Positions 9,688 through 20,230 of a stretch of 64,000 bases of DNA are shown one piece after another. Every line of letters begins with the position of its first letter. Position 1 is the first letter of the stretch. The DNA is from Aspidapion aeneum (Eukaryota > Arthropoda > Insecta > Coleoptera > Brentidae): assembly GCA_963576565.1 (NCBI GenBank), contig OY755039.1, forward strand, positions 76,420,789-76,484,788. The letters run 5' to 3'. The notes beneath the pieces were generated by a model. It was not told the DNA's origin. It saw nothing but the letters and a program-made list of their open reading frames with translations, and searched no databases. A program made the translations under genes and the position numbers.

Positions 9688-11665
9688 TATATTTTTTATT
9701 TTTTATCCGATTTTAATACAACAAAGCTTAAATTACTTGATTTGAAATGTATTAAAAAAATACTTTTTAAAAAATTTATTTTTATTATTATTTGAAAAAA
9801 AAATTGGGTGAAACCAGTGACAAAAATGATTTTATTTATTTTATTTTTTAATTGACCCCCATATACGGACGTCGCTGAAGGGTTTGTCATTAATTAGACC
9901 CCACTGACTTACACATTGTTAAAAATAAAATTTTATTTCCTACAATAAAGTATAAAACACATTTTTGTCAATTGAGCTTAGTGTCTGAGAAAATAGGAAA
10001 AAACTTGTAACAGAATTAATTTGTATAGTGATTTGTAAAAATTGATTTTGCACAGGCCTATGAAGTTTTAATCTGAAGACAAATCTTACATTGTTATACA
10101 CGTTTAAAAGGAAATTTTATTGTCTACAATCGACTATAGGTTACAATTTTTGATAGAGAGCTTGGTTTGTCAGATAATCGGATAAAACCTATGTGGTTTC
10201 TTTAATTTTTTTATATTTTCTTAATAAACGGACGCCGCTGGAGAGTGTGTCATTAGCCTGACCCCACTGACTAATACATTGTTAAAAAGGAAATGTTATT
10301 TTCTACAATAAATGGCAAAGTAATTTTTTTCCGAAAAGCTTTATTTTTGAGAAAATTGGATAAAACTTACTGATAAATTGATAAATTTAGTGATTTTTAA
10401 AAATTGATTTTATTTACGGACGCCCCTAAATTTTTATAGACAAAACTAACATTGTCTTGTTACACAACATTTAAAAGGCAATTTTATTTTCTATAACAAA
10501 GTGTGTATTATATTTTTTGATATAGAGCTCGGTTTTTAAGAAAATCGGGTAAAACCTGTAATAAACATGTTTTATTTTTAAATTTATTTACACTAACTCT
10601 ATAAACGGACGCCGCTGGAGAGTTTGTCATTAGTCGTACCCCACTAACTTATTGGCTGTTGAAGAGGAAAATTTATGGTCTACAATAACGATTAGTACAT
10701 ATTTTTCGATAAGCTTAGTTTTTAAGAAAATTTGAAAAAAATCTAAAAATTTCAGAACTTGGGGAGTCTGGTGGGTCTTGGGGGATTTTGCAGCTAAAAT
10801 TTAAAAAACTAATATAATTTTATTTTTAAATTAGATTTTACAAATATTTGATCCATTTCTATGTCATTGTGTCTTTAGGGCGCCAACTTAGACTATGTAT
10901 ATAAGGAAGGGGGATAAAAAAATTGGACTAAAAACTTGCCGGCAACATCCAAATCGTTAGTCTGTGACCTATTCTCAGGTAGGATCCATTGTCAAACTGC
11001 GGTCCTCATATTTTGCATACTCAAAACCTCTAGCACCTGCACTATATTGTAAAATCTTTCGTCGATTGATATTCACTTTCAAAAATAACAATAACAACGT
11101 TGTTTGATAATGTCCATCAAACAACGATAATAATAATAATTGAAATCACCTGTTCTACTAGACGCCTCAGCTGCGTAAAGCCGCGCGCCGCCTTAGAGGC
11201 GTCCGCGTACGGTAATACACCTTCGGTCGTTTTGGTGACAACAAATTGTTTTTTTATTGAAACAAATATAAAATATACATTTATATAGGACTTGTATACA
11301 TCAAATTAAAGAAAAATGTTCATTCTAAAACTTTTATTTAAACTTTTTTTTTTAATTTTGCTTTGATGTTATTAAGAATGTAGGTTAAACTTTACTAGCT
11401 ATACAAAAAAAAAGTTAAAATTCAGTTATTTTATTTTTTCTAAAAAATCTAATTCATTTGCCATTTTTTTCAACCCTCTACGACTATTTTTAAGATACAT
11501 CGTTTTAAAAAGTATCGTGCAAAAAAAAGTGTTGCGGGCCATATCTTTAAAAAAACGCATTTACCAGAATGACAACAAGTTAAAACCTGATCTATGAAGT
11601 GCCCTTAACAAAATTGGCTTATCGGCAAAAAATTGGCACGACTTGCACACGAAACCCCCTTTTAG
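9688..11665. repeat. Continuation of the host repeat, with a ~185-bp degenerate tandem array (9840-10760)
   Basis: After the Penelope insertion the old repeat resumes. From about 9840 to 10760 a unit near 185 bp recurs about five times, with landmarks ACGGACGCCGCTGGAGAG, CCCCACTGACT and ATTTTATTTTCTACAATAAA; unit starts fall near 9866, 10050, 10225, 10412 and 10600. Units are clearly diverged, so the array is old. Two local features follow: a hairpin CGTTGTTTGAT/ATCAAACAACG at 11098-11126, and a GC-rich block at about 11156-11230 flanked by GACGCCT and AGGCGTC. From about 11500 the sequence is an inverted copy of 3650-3800. No gene is seen. Confidence 0.55.
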
Positions 11666-11915
11666 CAGCGGCGTAGCGTGCCCGAAAGGGCGGGGGGGGG
11701 GGGGGGACAGCTAAAAAGGGCGCCTCCTCTCAAACATCTTGCGACCAAAAAAAAAAAAGGTCCTCGTCGTTAGTTTCCTTTCGCGCCCACTCAATTGGCC
11801 GTTACCGGCCCGACTTAATAAAGCTGAGGGCGCTTTGGCCACCAGTGGGGCGGTACTACCCTCGTGACGGGGGGGGGCGACGAACCCCCCGCGGCCCCCC
11901 CACGCTACGCCGCTG
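11666..11915. mobile_element. hAT-type MITE (250 bp) with poly-G tract
   Basis: The terminal inverted repeats read CAGCGGCGTAGCGTG and CACGCTACGCCGCTG. The 8-bp direct repeat CCTTTTAG flanks it at 11658-11665 and 11916-11923. TIRs beginning CAG(C/T)GGCG with 8-bp duplications mark the hAT superfamily. A 15-G run begins at 11692 and C runs occur near the other end. It is non-coding. It sits in the inverted copy of the 3.6-kb repeat. Confidence 0.85.
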
Positions 11916-11923
11916 CCTTTTAG

Positions 11924-12632
11924 GCCGATTTGTCCATAGACTATTAGGTCGTAAGGGATGGCTGGTGTCAAAAGGACAACATAATATTTCTCGAGAAGTT
12001 CCTTTTTTTTTCGTAATTTCTAACAAAACGCAAAATCATGGCATTAGCTTATTAGGTTATATTGAAAAGAAAAAGCGGGACGTAATGTAATATAACGAGT
12101 ATTTTACAAAAAAATTACTTGCGCGAAAAGGTTAAACATCATCGCCGACATTATCGCATGTTGTATGAAATAACCGAAATATCACTGACATTTATACAGA
12201 AAATCTTAACTCACTTATAGTCCGAGTGTGGGAAAACGTGTAACCAGATAAATTTTTTCTTTCACGACATATTTACGACAAATTCACGAAAATTAATGCT
12301 AATATTGCCAATATCCAGTTCTTGTAGTATAGTAAATTTGTAAAATAAAGCTGCAAAAAGACCTCTATAAACTTAGCATTACCACTTAAGAATTGGATAT
12401 TCGCAATATATGCATTAATTGTCATAAATTTATCGTGAAAGAAAAAAATATCAGCCAACTTAGCACTACCACCCAAGAAAAAATTAAAATTTTCCAAAAC
12501 TAATAAATGCATTAATTGTCGTGAATTTGTCGTAAAAGAAAAACAATTGTCGCGTCATCCGTTTTCCCGGAAACGGACAGTGAGCAATTTTGAGATTTCT
12601 CAGCCAAATCTTAGTGATCTTTAAGCTTTTTT
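11924..12632. repeat. Left inverted arm of the satellite block
   Basis: The segment from about 12240 to 12630 is the reverse complement of monomers found at about 13440-13880, including ACTTAGCACTACCACC and GCATTAATTGTCGTGAATTT. The segment at 11960-12140 is a diverged inverted copy of 12640-12870, with landmarks GGGACGTAAT and GGTTATATTGAAAAG. Only this arm is single-copy; the triplicated unit starts inside it at 12633. No gene is seen. Confidence 0.6.
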
Positions 12633-12739
12633 ACAATATTTACGAAGATGTAGTATATTTAACCTTGTCGCGCGATTGTAACTTTTTGGTGAAACAATCA
12701 TTATATTACGTCCCGTTTTTACTTTTCAATATAACCCTT

Positions 12740-13340
12740 TGTGGTGTTAATATAAATATTCATTGCTCGATGTTTTCAATGATCAATCTAACGCCAGGAT
12801 TTTGCGTTGTTTTAGAATTAACGAAAAAAAGCGAACTTCTCAAGAAATATTATGTTGTCCTTTTAACAATCATAAGCATTTTGCTACAAAGAACGGATAT
12901 AAATATGTTTCATACTAACTAACACCATCTTCTAGTAATACTAGGTGTATAGCTTTATTTATTTTATTGTAGGCAAAAGTTGTTACCTAACAAAGTCGAG
13001 AAGCCCTCCCTACCCCTTGTTATACTTTGCCAAACTTTCAGGAACCCCTCCAAATCCTGTTACGTAATTTATAGACGACCCCTAATAAAATAAAAATCAA
13101 GCATAGCATAGTCAATTGTTACGAAAAAACTTTTCGGACGCTACACGCGTTATGTCGACCTGGCAACATTGAAAGCCCTGCACCAAAGCATCGAAAAAAT
13201 AATATCTTTGACCAAAGTTCTTTGAGCCGACAAGACGTTTTTGTTTAATTTTATTTATTAATTATTCCGAAAGTACACAATGAAAAGAGGGAAACCTCGT
13301 AAAATCCCACCGGAGGATATCGAAAAGACAGTGTTCAGAT
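12740..13340. other. Unique core between inverted satellite arms (unit 1)
   Basis: This 600-bp stretch is flanked on both sides by inverted copies of the same sequence (about 12480-12740 reversed against 13345-13520), so it occupies the centre of a foldback-like structure. It contains no satellite monomer. The right half, about 13120-13279, looks unlike the surrounding AT-rich DNA and leads into a short ATG frame at 13280. Equivalent cores lie about 6.95 kb further on in units 2 and 3. Confidence 0.55.
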
Positions 13341-13363
13341 ATAAAAAACGGGACGTAATATAA
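13280..13363 (+). CDS. 27-codon frame starting MKRGKPRKIPPEDI (possible captured exon start), unit 1
   Basis: The ATG lies in the context TACACAATG. It is followed by a basic, proline-rich peptide: MKRGKPRK, then IPPEDIEKTVFRYK. The last codons and the TAA come from the inverted repeat (GGGACGTAATATAA). The composition is like a normal protein N-terminus and unlike the low-complexity satellite frames around it. I do not recognise the family. It may be the start of a host or transposon exon trapped in the core, with the rest lost. It could equally be chance. The same frame recurs at 20231 and 27193, with one Val/Ala change in unit 2. Confidence 0.25.
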   Translation: MKRGKPRKIPPEDIEKTVFRYKKRDVI

Positions 13364-13439
13364 TGATTGTTTCACCAAAAATTTACAATCTCGCGCCAAG
13401 GTTAAATATTTGGCTGAGAAATCTCAAAATTGCTCACTG

Positions 13440-14330
13440 CCTGTTTCCGGGAAAACCGATGACGCGACAATTGCTTTTCTTTTACGACAAATTTACGACA
13501 AATTCACGACAATTAATGCATTTATTAGTTTTTTAAAATTTTAATTTTTTCTGGGGTGGTAGTGCTAAGTTGAGACTCAACTTAGCATTACATACCCTTT
13601 TCAGGAAAACGGGTGGTGTGATAAATTTTTTTCTTTCACGATAAATTTACGACAAATTCACGACAATTAATGCATTTATTAGCTTTTGAAAATGTTAATT
13701 TTTTTCTGGGGTGGTAGTGCTAAGTTGAGACTCAACTTAGCATTACATACCCTTTTCACAAAGACGGGTGGCGCGACAAATTTTTTTCTTTCACGACAAA
13801 TTTACGACAATTAATGCATATATTGCGAATATCCAATTCTTAAGTGGTAATGCTAAGTTTATAGAGGTTGCAAAAAGGGTATATTTTTTTTTATTTGGCA
13901 TAGTAGTTCCTAACACCAAAAGCTACATTTTCATTAAAGGATCTTATTTTTTTTTCAGTAGGGTATAAGAGCTGGTCATTAACTTTAATATGAGGCAACA
14001 AAAATAAATACCACACAAAAAATAAAGAAAAACAATTTTTAAAAAAATATAGCCGCCATTTTGTTTTTAAGTGACAGATGTCAACGTCTTTTACATTTTT
14101 AAATTGAGTCGGTCCCACTTAAAGTAAATTTATCAAAATTAATTAAATTTCTTTTAAAACAAGGAATTAATTTTTTTCTTATCTTTGGCAGCCGCCATCT
14201 TGGATTCTGAAGCCGGAAAATCGTGGATCCTCGAATGAAAATTTAGCGTTTGTTGTTGGCTACTACTACGCCAAATATTAAAAAACCCTTTTTGCAGCTT
14301 TTTCTTGAAATACCCTACAACAAGTTGAGA
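13440..14330. repeat. ~155-bp palindrome-bearing satellite monomers (unit 1)
   Basis: Each monomer carries a 29-bp near-perfect palindrome: arms AATGCTAAGTTGAG and CTCAACTTAGCATT around a single A. It is followed by CCCTTTTCAGGAAAACGGGT, GGCGCGACAAATTTTTTTCT, an ACGACAAATTTACGACAATT word and TTTTTCTGGGGTGGTAGTG. Palindromes at 13561 and 13716 give the 155-bp spacing. At about 13875-14310 the monomer series is interrupted by non-satellite sequence, including two 'GCCGCCAT' words at 14052 and 14191. Forward orientation here mirrors the reversed monomers left of 12633. Confidence 0.75.
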
Positions 14331-15545
14331 CTCAACTTAGCATTACAACCCGCCTTTTCAGGAAAACGGGTGGCGCGATAAAATTTTTGTTTTCACGACA
14401 AATTTACGACAATTATGCCATAGATTAGTTTTTGAAATTTGGAATTTTTTCTGGGGTAGTATTAGTAAAGCCTATATTTTTTGTGGTAGTAGTGCTAAGA
14501 AGAGACGCAACTTAGCATTACCACCCCTTTCTAGGCAAACGGGTGGCGCGACAAATTTTTTTCTTTGACGACAAATTTACGACAATTAATGCATATTATA
14601 TTGCGAATATCCAATTCTTAAGTGGAAATGCTAAGTTTAAGGAGGTCGATTTTTTATTGGTCGGTGCAAAAGACGTTTGTGGTTTTCCACGACACCGATT
14701 TATGAGACAAAGAGAGGTAAAGAGCAATTACGTCAGAAACAGTGACGCGTGCGCAGTTGAAAAAAATATTTTATGCAAATTGCTTTCTATAACGTCGAAC
14801 GCTTCGCGTTAACAAAATGTAAAGGCATTCTGGTAAATGTATCCTTTTATGCATGGACGTAATTTGTTTGTAATATTAAAACTCCGCCAGTAGACGCTAA
14901 ACCGGGATGGTTTTTAATCAATCATGAATAACCCTATATATTTTTTTGACGAAGGCGCTAAAGGACTACCTTTCTCATTAATAACTTTTTAATATATTTT
15001 ACCTTTTTGATCCAGGTGGAAAATATTGATCGCTCTCTAGGGCACACCTTGTGACCGTTTTACCTGCTGGCGAAGGCGCCAAACTTTTAAATATAACTTG
15101 GTGTATCAAATTAGGGTATGATAGGGATACCAGAGGGTGTGCTATATGGATTAAAGTTTGACATATACATATCATAACCGAAAATATCTGTAATTATAAT
15201 ATGATCTAAGAACTTAGGGACTACTTTTATAATAAAGTTTAGCAGTAATTTAAAATCTGCGCTTTGTCAGTTGCGCCGTAAAATAAGGCAACCATTAAGA
15301 AAGATTGTGCTAGACTTTATTATTACACGAATGATGCAGTTTTTTTTATGTAATTTGCATTATTTTGACGGTTTATGTTTTCTATATCGGTTTTTTTTGT
15401 TAGATGTTTCATTTGTAGGTTTTTTCGACATTTTGTATTTTTTTATGATCATTGATTTATACAAAAAAGAAGAATCCTCGAATAAAAATTGAGATTTTAC
15501 CCGTTTTGCAGCTTTTCCTTGAAATACCCTACAAATTTACTCTAC
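14331..15545. repeat. Subunit A1 (unit 1)
   Basis: This begins with satellite monomers carrying the palindrome, then a non-palindromic body with landmarks GGTCGGTGCAAAAGACGTTT, TTTTATGCATGGACGTAATT, GACGAAGGCGCTAAAGGACT and TTTGTCAGTTGCGCCGTAAA. The same body occurs in B1, A2 and B2. The frames reading FFFDDKFTTINA across it are in-phase readings of the repeat, not genes. Confidence 0.7.
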
Positions 15546-17030
15546 TATTAAGTCGTAATGCTAAGTTGAGACTCAACTTAGCATTTCCTCCTCTCAGGAA
15601 AATGAGTGGCGCAACAAAAGTTTTGTTTTGACGACAAATTTACGACAATTATGCCATAAATTAGTTTTTGAAATTTCGATTTTTTTCTGGGGTAGTAGTG
15701 CTAAGTTGAAACTCAACTTGGCATTATCACCCCTTTCTAGGGAAACGGGTGGCGCGACAATTTTTTTTCTTTGACGACATATTTACGACAATTATTAGTG
15801 CATATATTGCGAATATCCCATTCTTAAGCGGAAATGCTAAGTTTAAGGAGGTCAATTTTTTATTGGTCGGTGCAAAAGACGTTTGTGGTCTTCCACGAGA
15901 CCGATTTATGAGACGAAGAGAGGTGGAGAGTAATTACGTGAGAAACACGCGTGCGCAGTTGAAAAAATTATTTTATGCAAATCGTTTTCTTTAACATTGA
16001 ATGCTTCGCGTTAACCAAACGCGACATTTTGTAAAGGCATTCTGGTAAATGTATCCTTTTATGCATGGACGTAATTTGTGTGTAACATTAAAAGTCCACT
16101 AGTAGAGGCTAAACCCGAACGGTTTTTGATAAACGTAGAGTGTCCAGACTAAATAATCTAAGTGCCAAAATATACAAATTTTAGATTTTCCACCCAAAAT
16201 GATGTAGGTGTCAAGGCCAATACGGGGCTATAAGATCTAAGTGTGATTTCCCCACCGTATGCTCTATATGGCATATTTAAAATGACGTTATCCGTAAGTC
16301 CGCTTGCATAAATCGTACAGTTTTTTTTAGTTTCCCACAAAAATGCTTTTTGGCACTTAGATCACTACGACGAAGGCGCTAAACAACTACCCTATTCTTT
16401 AATAACTTTTTAATATATTTTACCTTTATGATCCAGGTGGAAAATATTGATCGCTCTCTAGGGCACACCTGGTGATCGTTTTACCTGCTGGCGAAGACGC
16501 CAAACTTTTAATTAAAACTTGGTGTATCAAATTAGGGTATGATACGGATGCTAGAGGGTGTGCTATATGGATTAAAGTTTGACATATACATATAATAACT
16601 GAAAATGTGTATAATTATAATAGTATCTTAGAACTTAGGAACTACTTTTTAAAGTTTAGCAGCAGTGGCGTATATAGGGGGGGGGCCTGGGGGGCCCGGG
16701 CCCCCCCCCCCCTAAACTAAGGTTTTTTTTGGATAGTTTCCACATGTTTCATGAATACAAACATAAAATAGCATAATATAAGGATTTATTGGGTCTCGCC
16801 CCCCCCCCCCCCACGAAACTGTTCGGGCCCCCCCGAAATATTTTTCTATATACGCCACTGTTTAGCAGTAATTTAAAATCTGCGCTTTGTCAGTTGCGCC
16901 GTAAAATGAGGCAAACATTAAGAAGGATTGTGCTAGACTTTTTAGTAATTTGCATTATTTTGACGGTTAATGTTTTCTATATCGGTTTTTTTTGTTAGAT
17001 GTTTCATTTTTAAGTTTTTTCGACATTTTG
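15546..17030. repeat. Subunit B1 with two small insertions (unit 1)
   Basis: This has the same plan as A1 but with diverged monomers (for example a GAGTGGCGCAACAAAA word). It holds two extra segments. One, about 16148-16370, has inverted ends TCTAAGTGCCAAAA and TTTTTGGCACTTAGA. The other is the hAT MITE at 16663-16860. Removing the MITE brings B1 close to the length of A1 plus the first insertion. Confidence 0.65.
16663..16860. mobile_element. hAT-type MITE in unit 1
   Basis: TIRs are CAGTGGCGTATATAG and CTATATACGCCACTG. The 8-bp duplication TTTAGCAG lies at 16655-16662 and 16861-16868. Runs of G and C occupy both subterminal regions. It is non-coding. Confidence 0.9.
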
Positions 17031-18225
17031 TATTTTGAGACTCAACTTAGCATTACCACCCCTTTTCAAGAAAACGGGTGGCGCGACAATATTTTTGTTT
17101 TCACAACAAATTTACGACAATTATGCCATAGATTAGATTTTGAAATTTGGAATTTTTTCTGGGGTAGTAGTGCTAAGTTGAGCCTCAACTTAGCATTACC
17201 AACCCTTTCTAGGGAAACGGGTGGCGGTGGCGCGACAAATTTTTTCTTTGACGACAAATTTACGACAATTAATGCATATTATATTGCGAATATCCAATTC
17301 TTAAGTGGAAATGCTAAGTTTAAGGAGGTCGATTTTTTATTGGTCGGTGCAAAAGACGTTTGTGGTTTTCCACGACACCGATTTATGAGACAAAGAGCAA
17401 TTACGTCAGAAACAGTGACGCGTGCGCAGTTGCAAATATTATTTTATGCAAATCGCTTTGTTTAACGTCGAACGCTTCGCGTTAACAAAATGTAAAGGCG
17501 TTCTGGTAAATGTATCCTTTTATGCATGGACGTAATTTGTTTGTAATATTAAAACTCCGCCAGTAGACGCTAAACCCGGATGGTTTTTAATAAATCATGA
17601 ATAACCCTATATATTTTTTTGACGAAGGCGCTAAAGGACTACCTTTCTCTTTAATAACTTTTTAATATATTTTACCTTTTTGATCCAGGTGAAAAATATT
17701 GATCGCTCTCTAGGGCACACCTTGTGACCGTTTTACCTGCTGGCGAAGGCGCCAAACTTTTAAATATAACTTGGTGTATCAAATTAGGGTATGATAGGGA
17801 TACCAGAGGGTGTGCTATATGGATTAAAGTTTGACATATACATATCATAACCGAAAATATCTGTAATTATAATATGATCTAAGAACTTAGGAACTACTTT
17901 TATAATAAAGTTTAGCAGTAATTTAAAATCTGCGCTTTGTCAGTTGCGCCGTAAAATAAGGCAAGCATTAAGAAAGATTGTGCTAGACTTTATTATTACA
18001 CGAATGATGCAGTTTTTTTTATGTAATTTGCATTATTTTGACGGTTTATGTTTTCTATATCGGTTTTTTTTATTAGATGTTACATTTTTAGGTTTTTTCG
18101 ACACTTTGTATTTTTTATGATCATTGATTTATACAAAAAAGAAGAATCCTCGAATAAAAATTGAGATTTTACCCCTTTTGCAGCTTTTCCTTGAAATACC
18201 CTACAAATTTACTCTACTATTAAGT
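17031..18225. repeat. Subunit A2 (unit 1)
   Basis: This is nearly identical to A1 and lies about 2.69 kb downstream of it, so A-B formed a dimer that duplicated before the 6.95-kb triplication. It carries a GGTGGCGGTGGCGCGAC variant and lacks the GAGGTA stretch of A1 near 14715. Confidence 0.65.
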
Positions 18226-18597
18226 CGTAATGCTAAGTTGAGACTCAACTTAGCATTTCCACCTCTTTTCAGGAAAATGAGTGGCGCAACAAAATTTTTG
18301 TTTTGACGACAAATTTACGACAATTATGCCATAAATTAGTTTTTGAAATTTCGATTTTTTTCTGGGGTAGTAGTGCTAAGTTGAGACTCAACTTGGCATT
18401 ATCACCCCTTTCTAGGGGAACGGGTGGCGCGACAATTTTTTTTCTTTGACGACATATTTACGACAATTATTAGTGCATATATTGCGAATATCCAATTCTT
18501 AAGCGGAAATGCTAAGTTTAAAGAGGTCGATTTTTTATTGGTCGGTGCAAAAGACGTTTGTGGTCTTCCACGAGATCGATTTTTGAGACGAAGAGAA
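18226..18597. repeat. Subunit B2, truncated by a hAT-like element (unit 1)
   Basis: This matches the first part of B1, about 2.68 kb away, but stops at GAAGAGAA where the next element begins. The rest of the B body is absent from every unit. Confidence 0.65.
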
Positions 18598-18833
18598 CAG
18601 TGGCGTGTCGTATAGGAAACCAGGGGGGGCGAACGCCCCCCCCCCCTCTGCGCTGGGCGCCCTAGCGTCCTTTGAGAAAAAGATAGAAAAACTAAATTTA
18701 ACGCAAAAACAAATGGTGCGTGTGTTATTATTTAAAAAAAAGGTTTGTAATTTATTTGACCCTCATGCATACCTATATTTGCGCCCCTTAAGGTCATCGT
18801 CCCCCCCGCCCTTTTATCCACGACACGCTACTG
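18598..18833. mobile_element. hAT-like MITE without visible target duplication (unit 1)
   Basis: Inverted ends are CAGTGGCGTGTCGT and ACGACACGCTACTG (one mismatch). G7 and C12 runs lie just inside the left end and a C7 run near the right. The flanks do not match each other (GAAGAGAA and GAGGCATG), so one side was probably deleted or rearranged after insertion, which also explains why B2 stops here. Confidence 0.65.
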
Positions 18834-19182
18834 GAGGCATGTGCGGTAACCACCAGAGATAGACCAGATCCCTGTAAAACAATTTTCTGTCATATTTCTC
18901 TCTTTAACATTTACTTCTATGGGAGAGATGTCGCTACAGTTACTATCGGCACACATGCCGTTAGTGGCATGTGCCGCATGTAAATAATATTACCTCACAT
19001 GCCCCCTGAGGCGTGTGTCGCACCAAAATCGAAACTGTCAAAAACAGCCCCGCAGTCAACGTGTTAAATTAGCCTAAAATTTCCCTTAAAACCATGTATC
19101 GCACTCAATGTTTTATTTTCGTTTATTTTTTATATTAATATTTTTTTGATTCTTTGTATTTTTTTGTAAATTTATTTCTTAT
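18834..19182. other. Unassigned DNA between two hAT elements (unit 1)
   Basis: This includes overlapping GGCATGTGC/GCACACATGCC words forming a small imperfect hairpin near 18948-18985. Otherwise it is AT-rich. No gene is seen. It is repeated in units 2 and 3. Confidence 0.4.
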
Positions 19183-19583
19183 CAGTGGCGGCTCGTGACA
19201 GTAAAGTTTGTGAGTTCTGCCGATAGGGTATAAAAAATGCTATTTTTTTACAGTCTCCAGATCACGTGTCTATTATAAAAAGTAAAAAATTTCTCTTGTA
19301 AAAATCCTTTTATACGATTTTCCCCGGCTTGAACCACACTTTACTATTAAAATATCGAGCAATGGCCGTCCTTCTTCTTTCAGTTTTAGTTTTTCTTCAT
19401 AAGTAAAGAGAGAGAATTTTTTTTGCATTAATTAAATTATCCACCACATTAATTGTGACACAATTATACAAAAACAAACAACAAACACGTCTTCTAAATA
19501 AATAAATGCGCCCGCAAACACACAACGCTGAGCCCTCCCGCCCGTAATTGTCCTGGAACTGCAAGTTTTGCAGCTCTATTTTT
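19183..19583. mobile_element. hAT element, left 401 bp only (cut by triplication, unit 1)
   Basis: This starts at the CAGTGGCGGCTCGTG terminus preceded by TTTCTTAT and runs to CAGCTCTATTTTT, where it is joined directly to the start of unit 2. The complete version is at 34307-35082. Confidence 0.85.
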
Positions 19584-20230
19584 ACAATATTTACGAAGAT
19601 GTAGTATATTTAACCTTGTCGCGCGATTGTAACTTTTTGGTGAAACAATCATTATATTACGTCCCGTTTTTACTTTTCAATATAACCCTTTGTGGTGTTA
19701 ATATAAATATTCATTGCTCGATGTTTTCAATGATCAATCTAACGCCAGGATTTTGCGTTGTTTTAGAATTAACGAAAAAAAGCGAACTTCTCAAGAAATA
19801 TTATGTTGTCCTTTTAACAATCATAAGCATTTTGCTACAAAGAACGGATATAAATATGTTTCATACTAACTAACACCATCTTCTAGTAATACTAGGTGTA
19901 TAGCTTTATTTATTTTATTGTAGGCAAAAGTTGTTACCTAACAAAGTCGAGAAGCCCTCCGTACCCCTTGTTATACTTTGCCAAACTTTCAGGAACCCCT
20001 CCAAATCCTGTTACGTAATTTATAGACGACCCCTAATAAAATAAAAATCAAGCATAGCATAGTCAATTGTTACGAAAAAACTTTTCGGACGCTACACGCG
20101 TTATGTCGACCTGGCAACATTGAAAGCCCTGCACCAAAGCATCGAAAAAATAATATCTTTGACCAAAGTTCTTTGAGCCGACAAGACGTTTTTGTTTAAT
20201 TTTATTTATTAATTATTCCGAAAGTACACA

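Larger units (their letters stand above)
12633..19583. repeat. Tandem unit 1 of the 6.95-kb triplication
   Basis: This is the first of three nearly identical units (6951 bp). It starts at ACAATATTTACGAAG after a run of T and ends at CAGCTCTATTTTT, inside a hAT element. Order inside: unique core (about 12740-13340), palindromic satellite monomers (13440-14330), subunits A1 (about 14330-15545), B1 (15546-17030), A2 (17031-18225) and truncated B2 (18226-18597), a hAT-like element, unassigned DNA, and the first 400 bp of another hAT element. No real gene is apparent; small open frames are satellite readings. Confidence 0.9.

Noticed and set aside
12590..12922. Open frame of 110 codons, repeated at 19568 and 26530 as 101 codons
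   Set aside because: It begins in the inverted arm or a truncated hAT element and differs at its start between units. No domain is recognisable and the repetition is explained by the tandem duplication.
13440..18597. Regular repeats considered as a CRISPR array
   Set aside because: Units are contiguous satellite monomers without unique spacers, in a eukaryotic genome.
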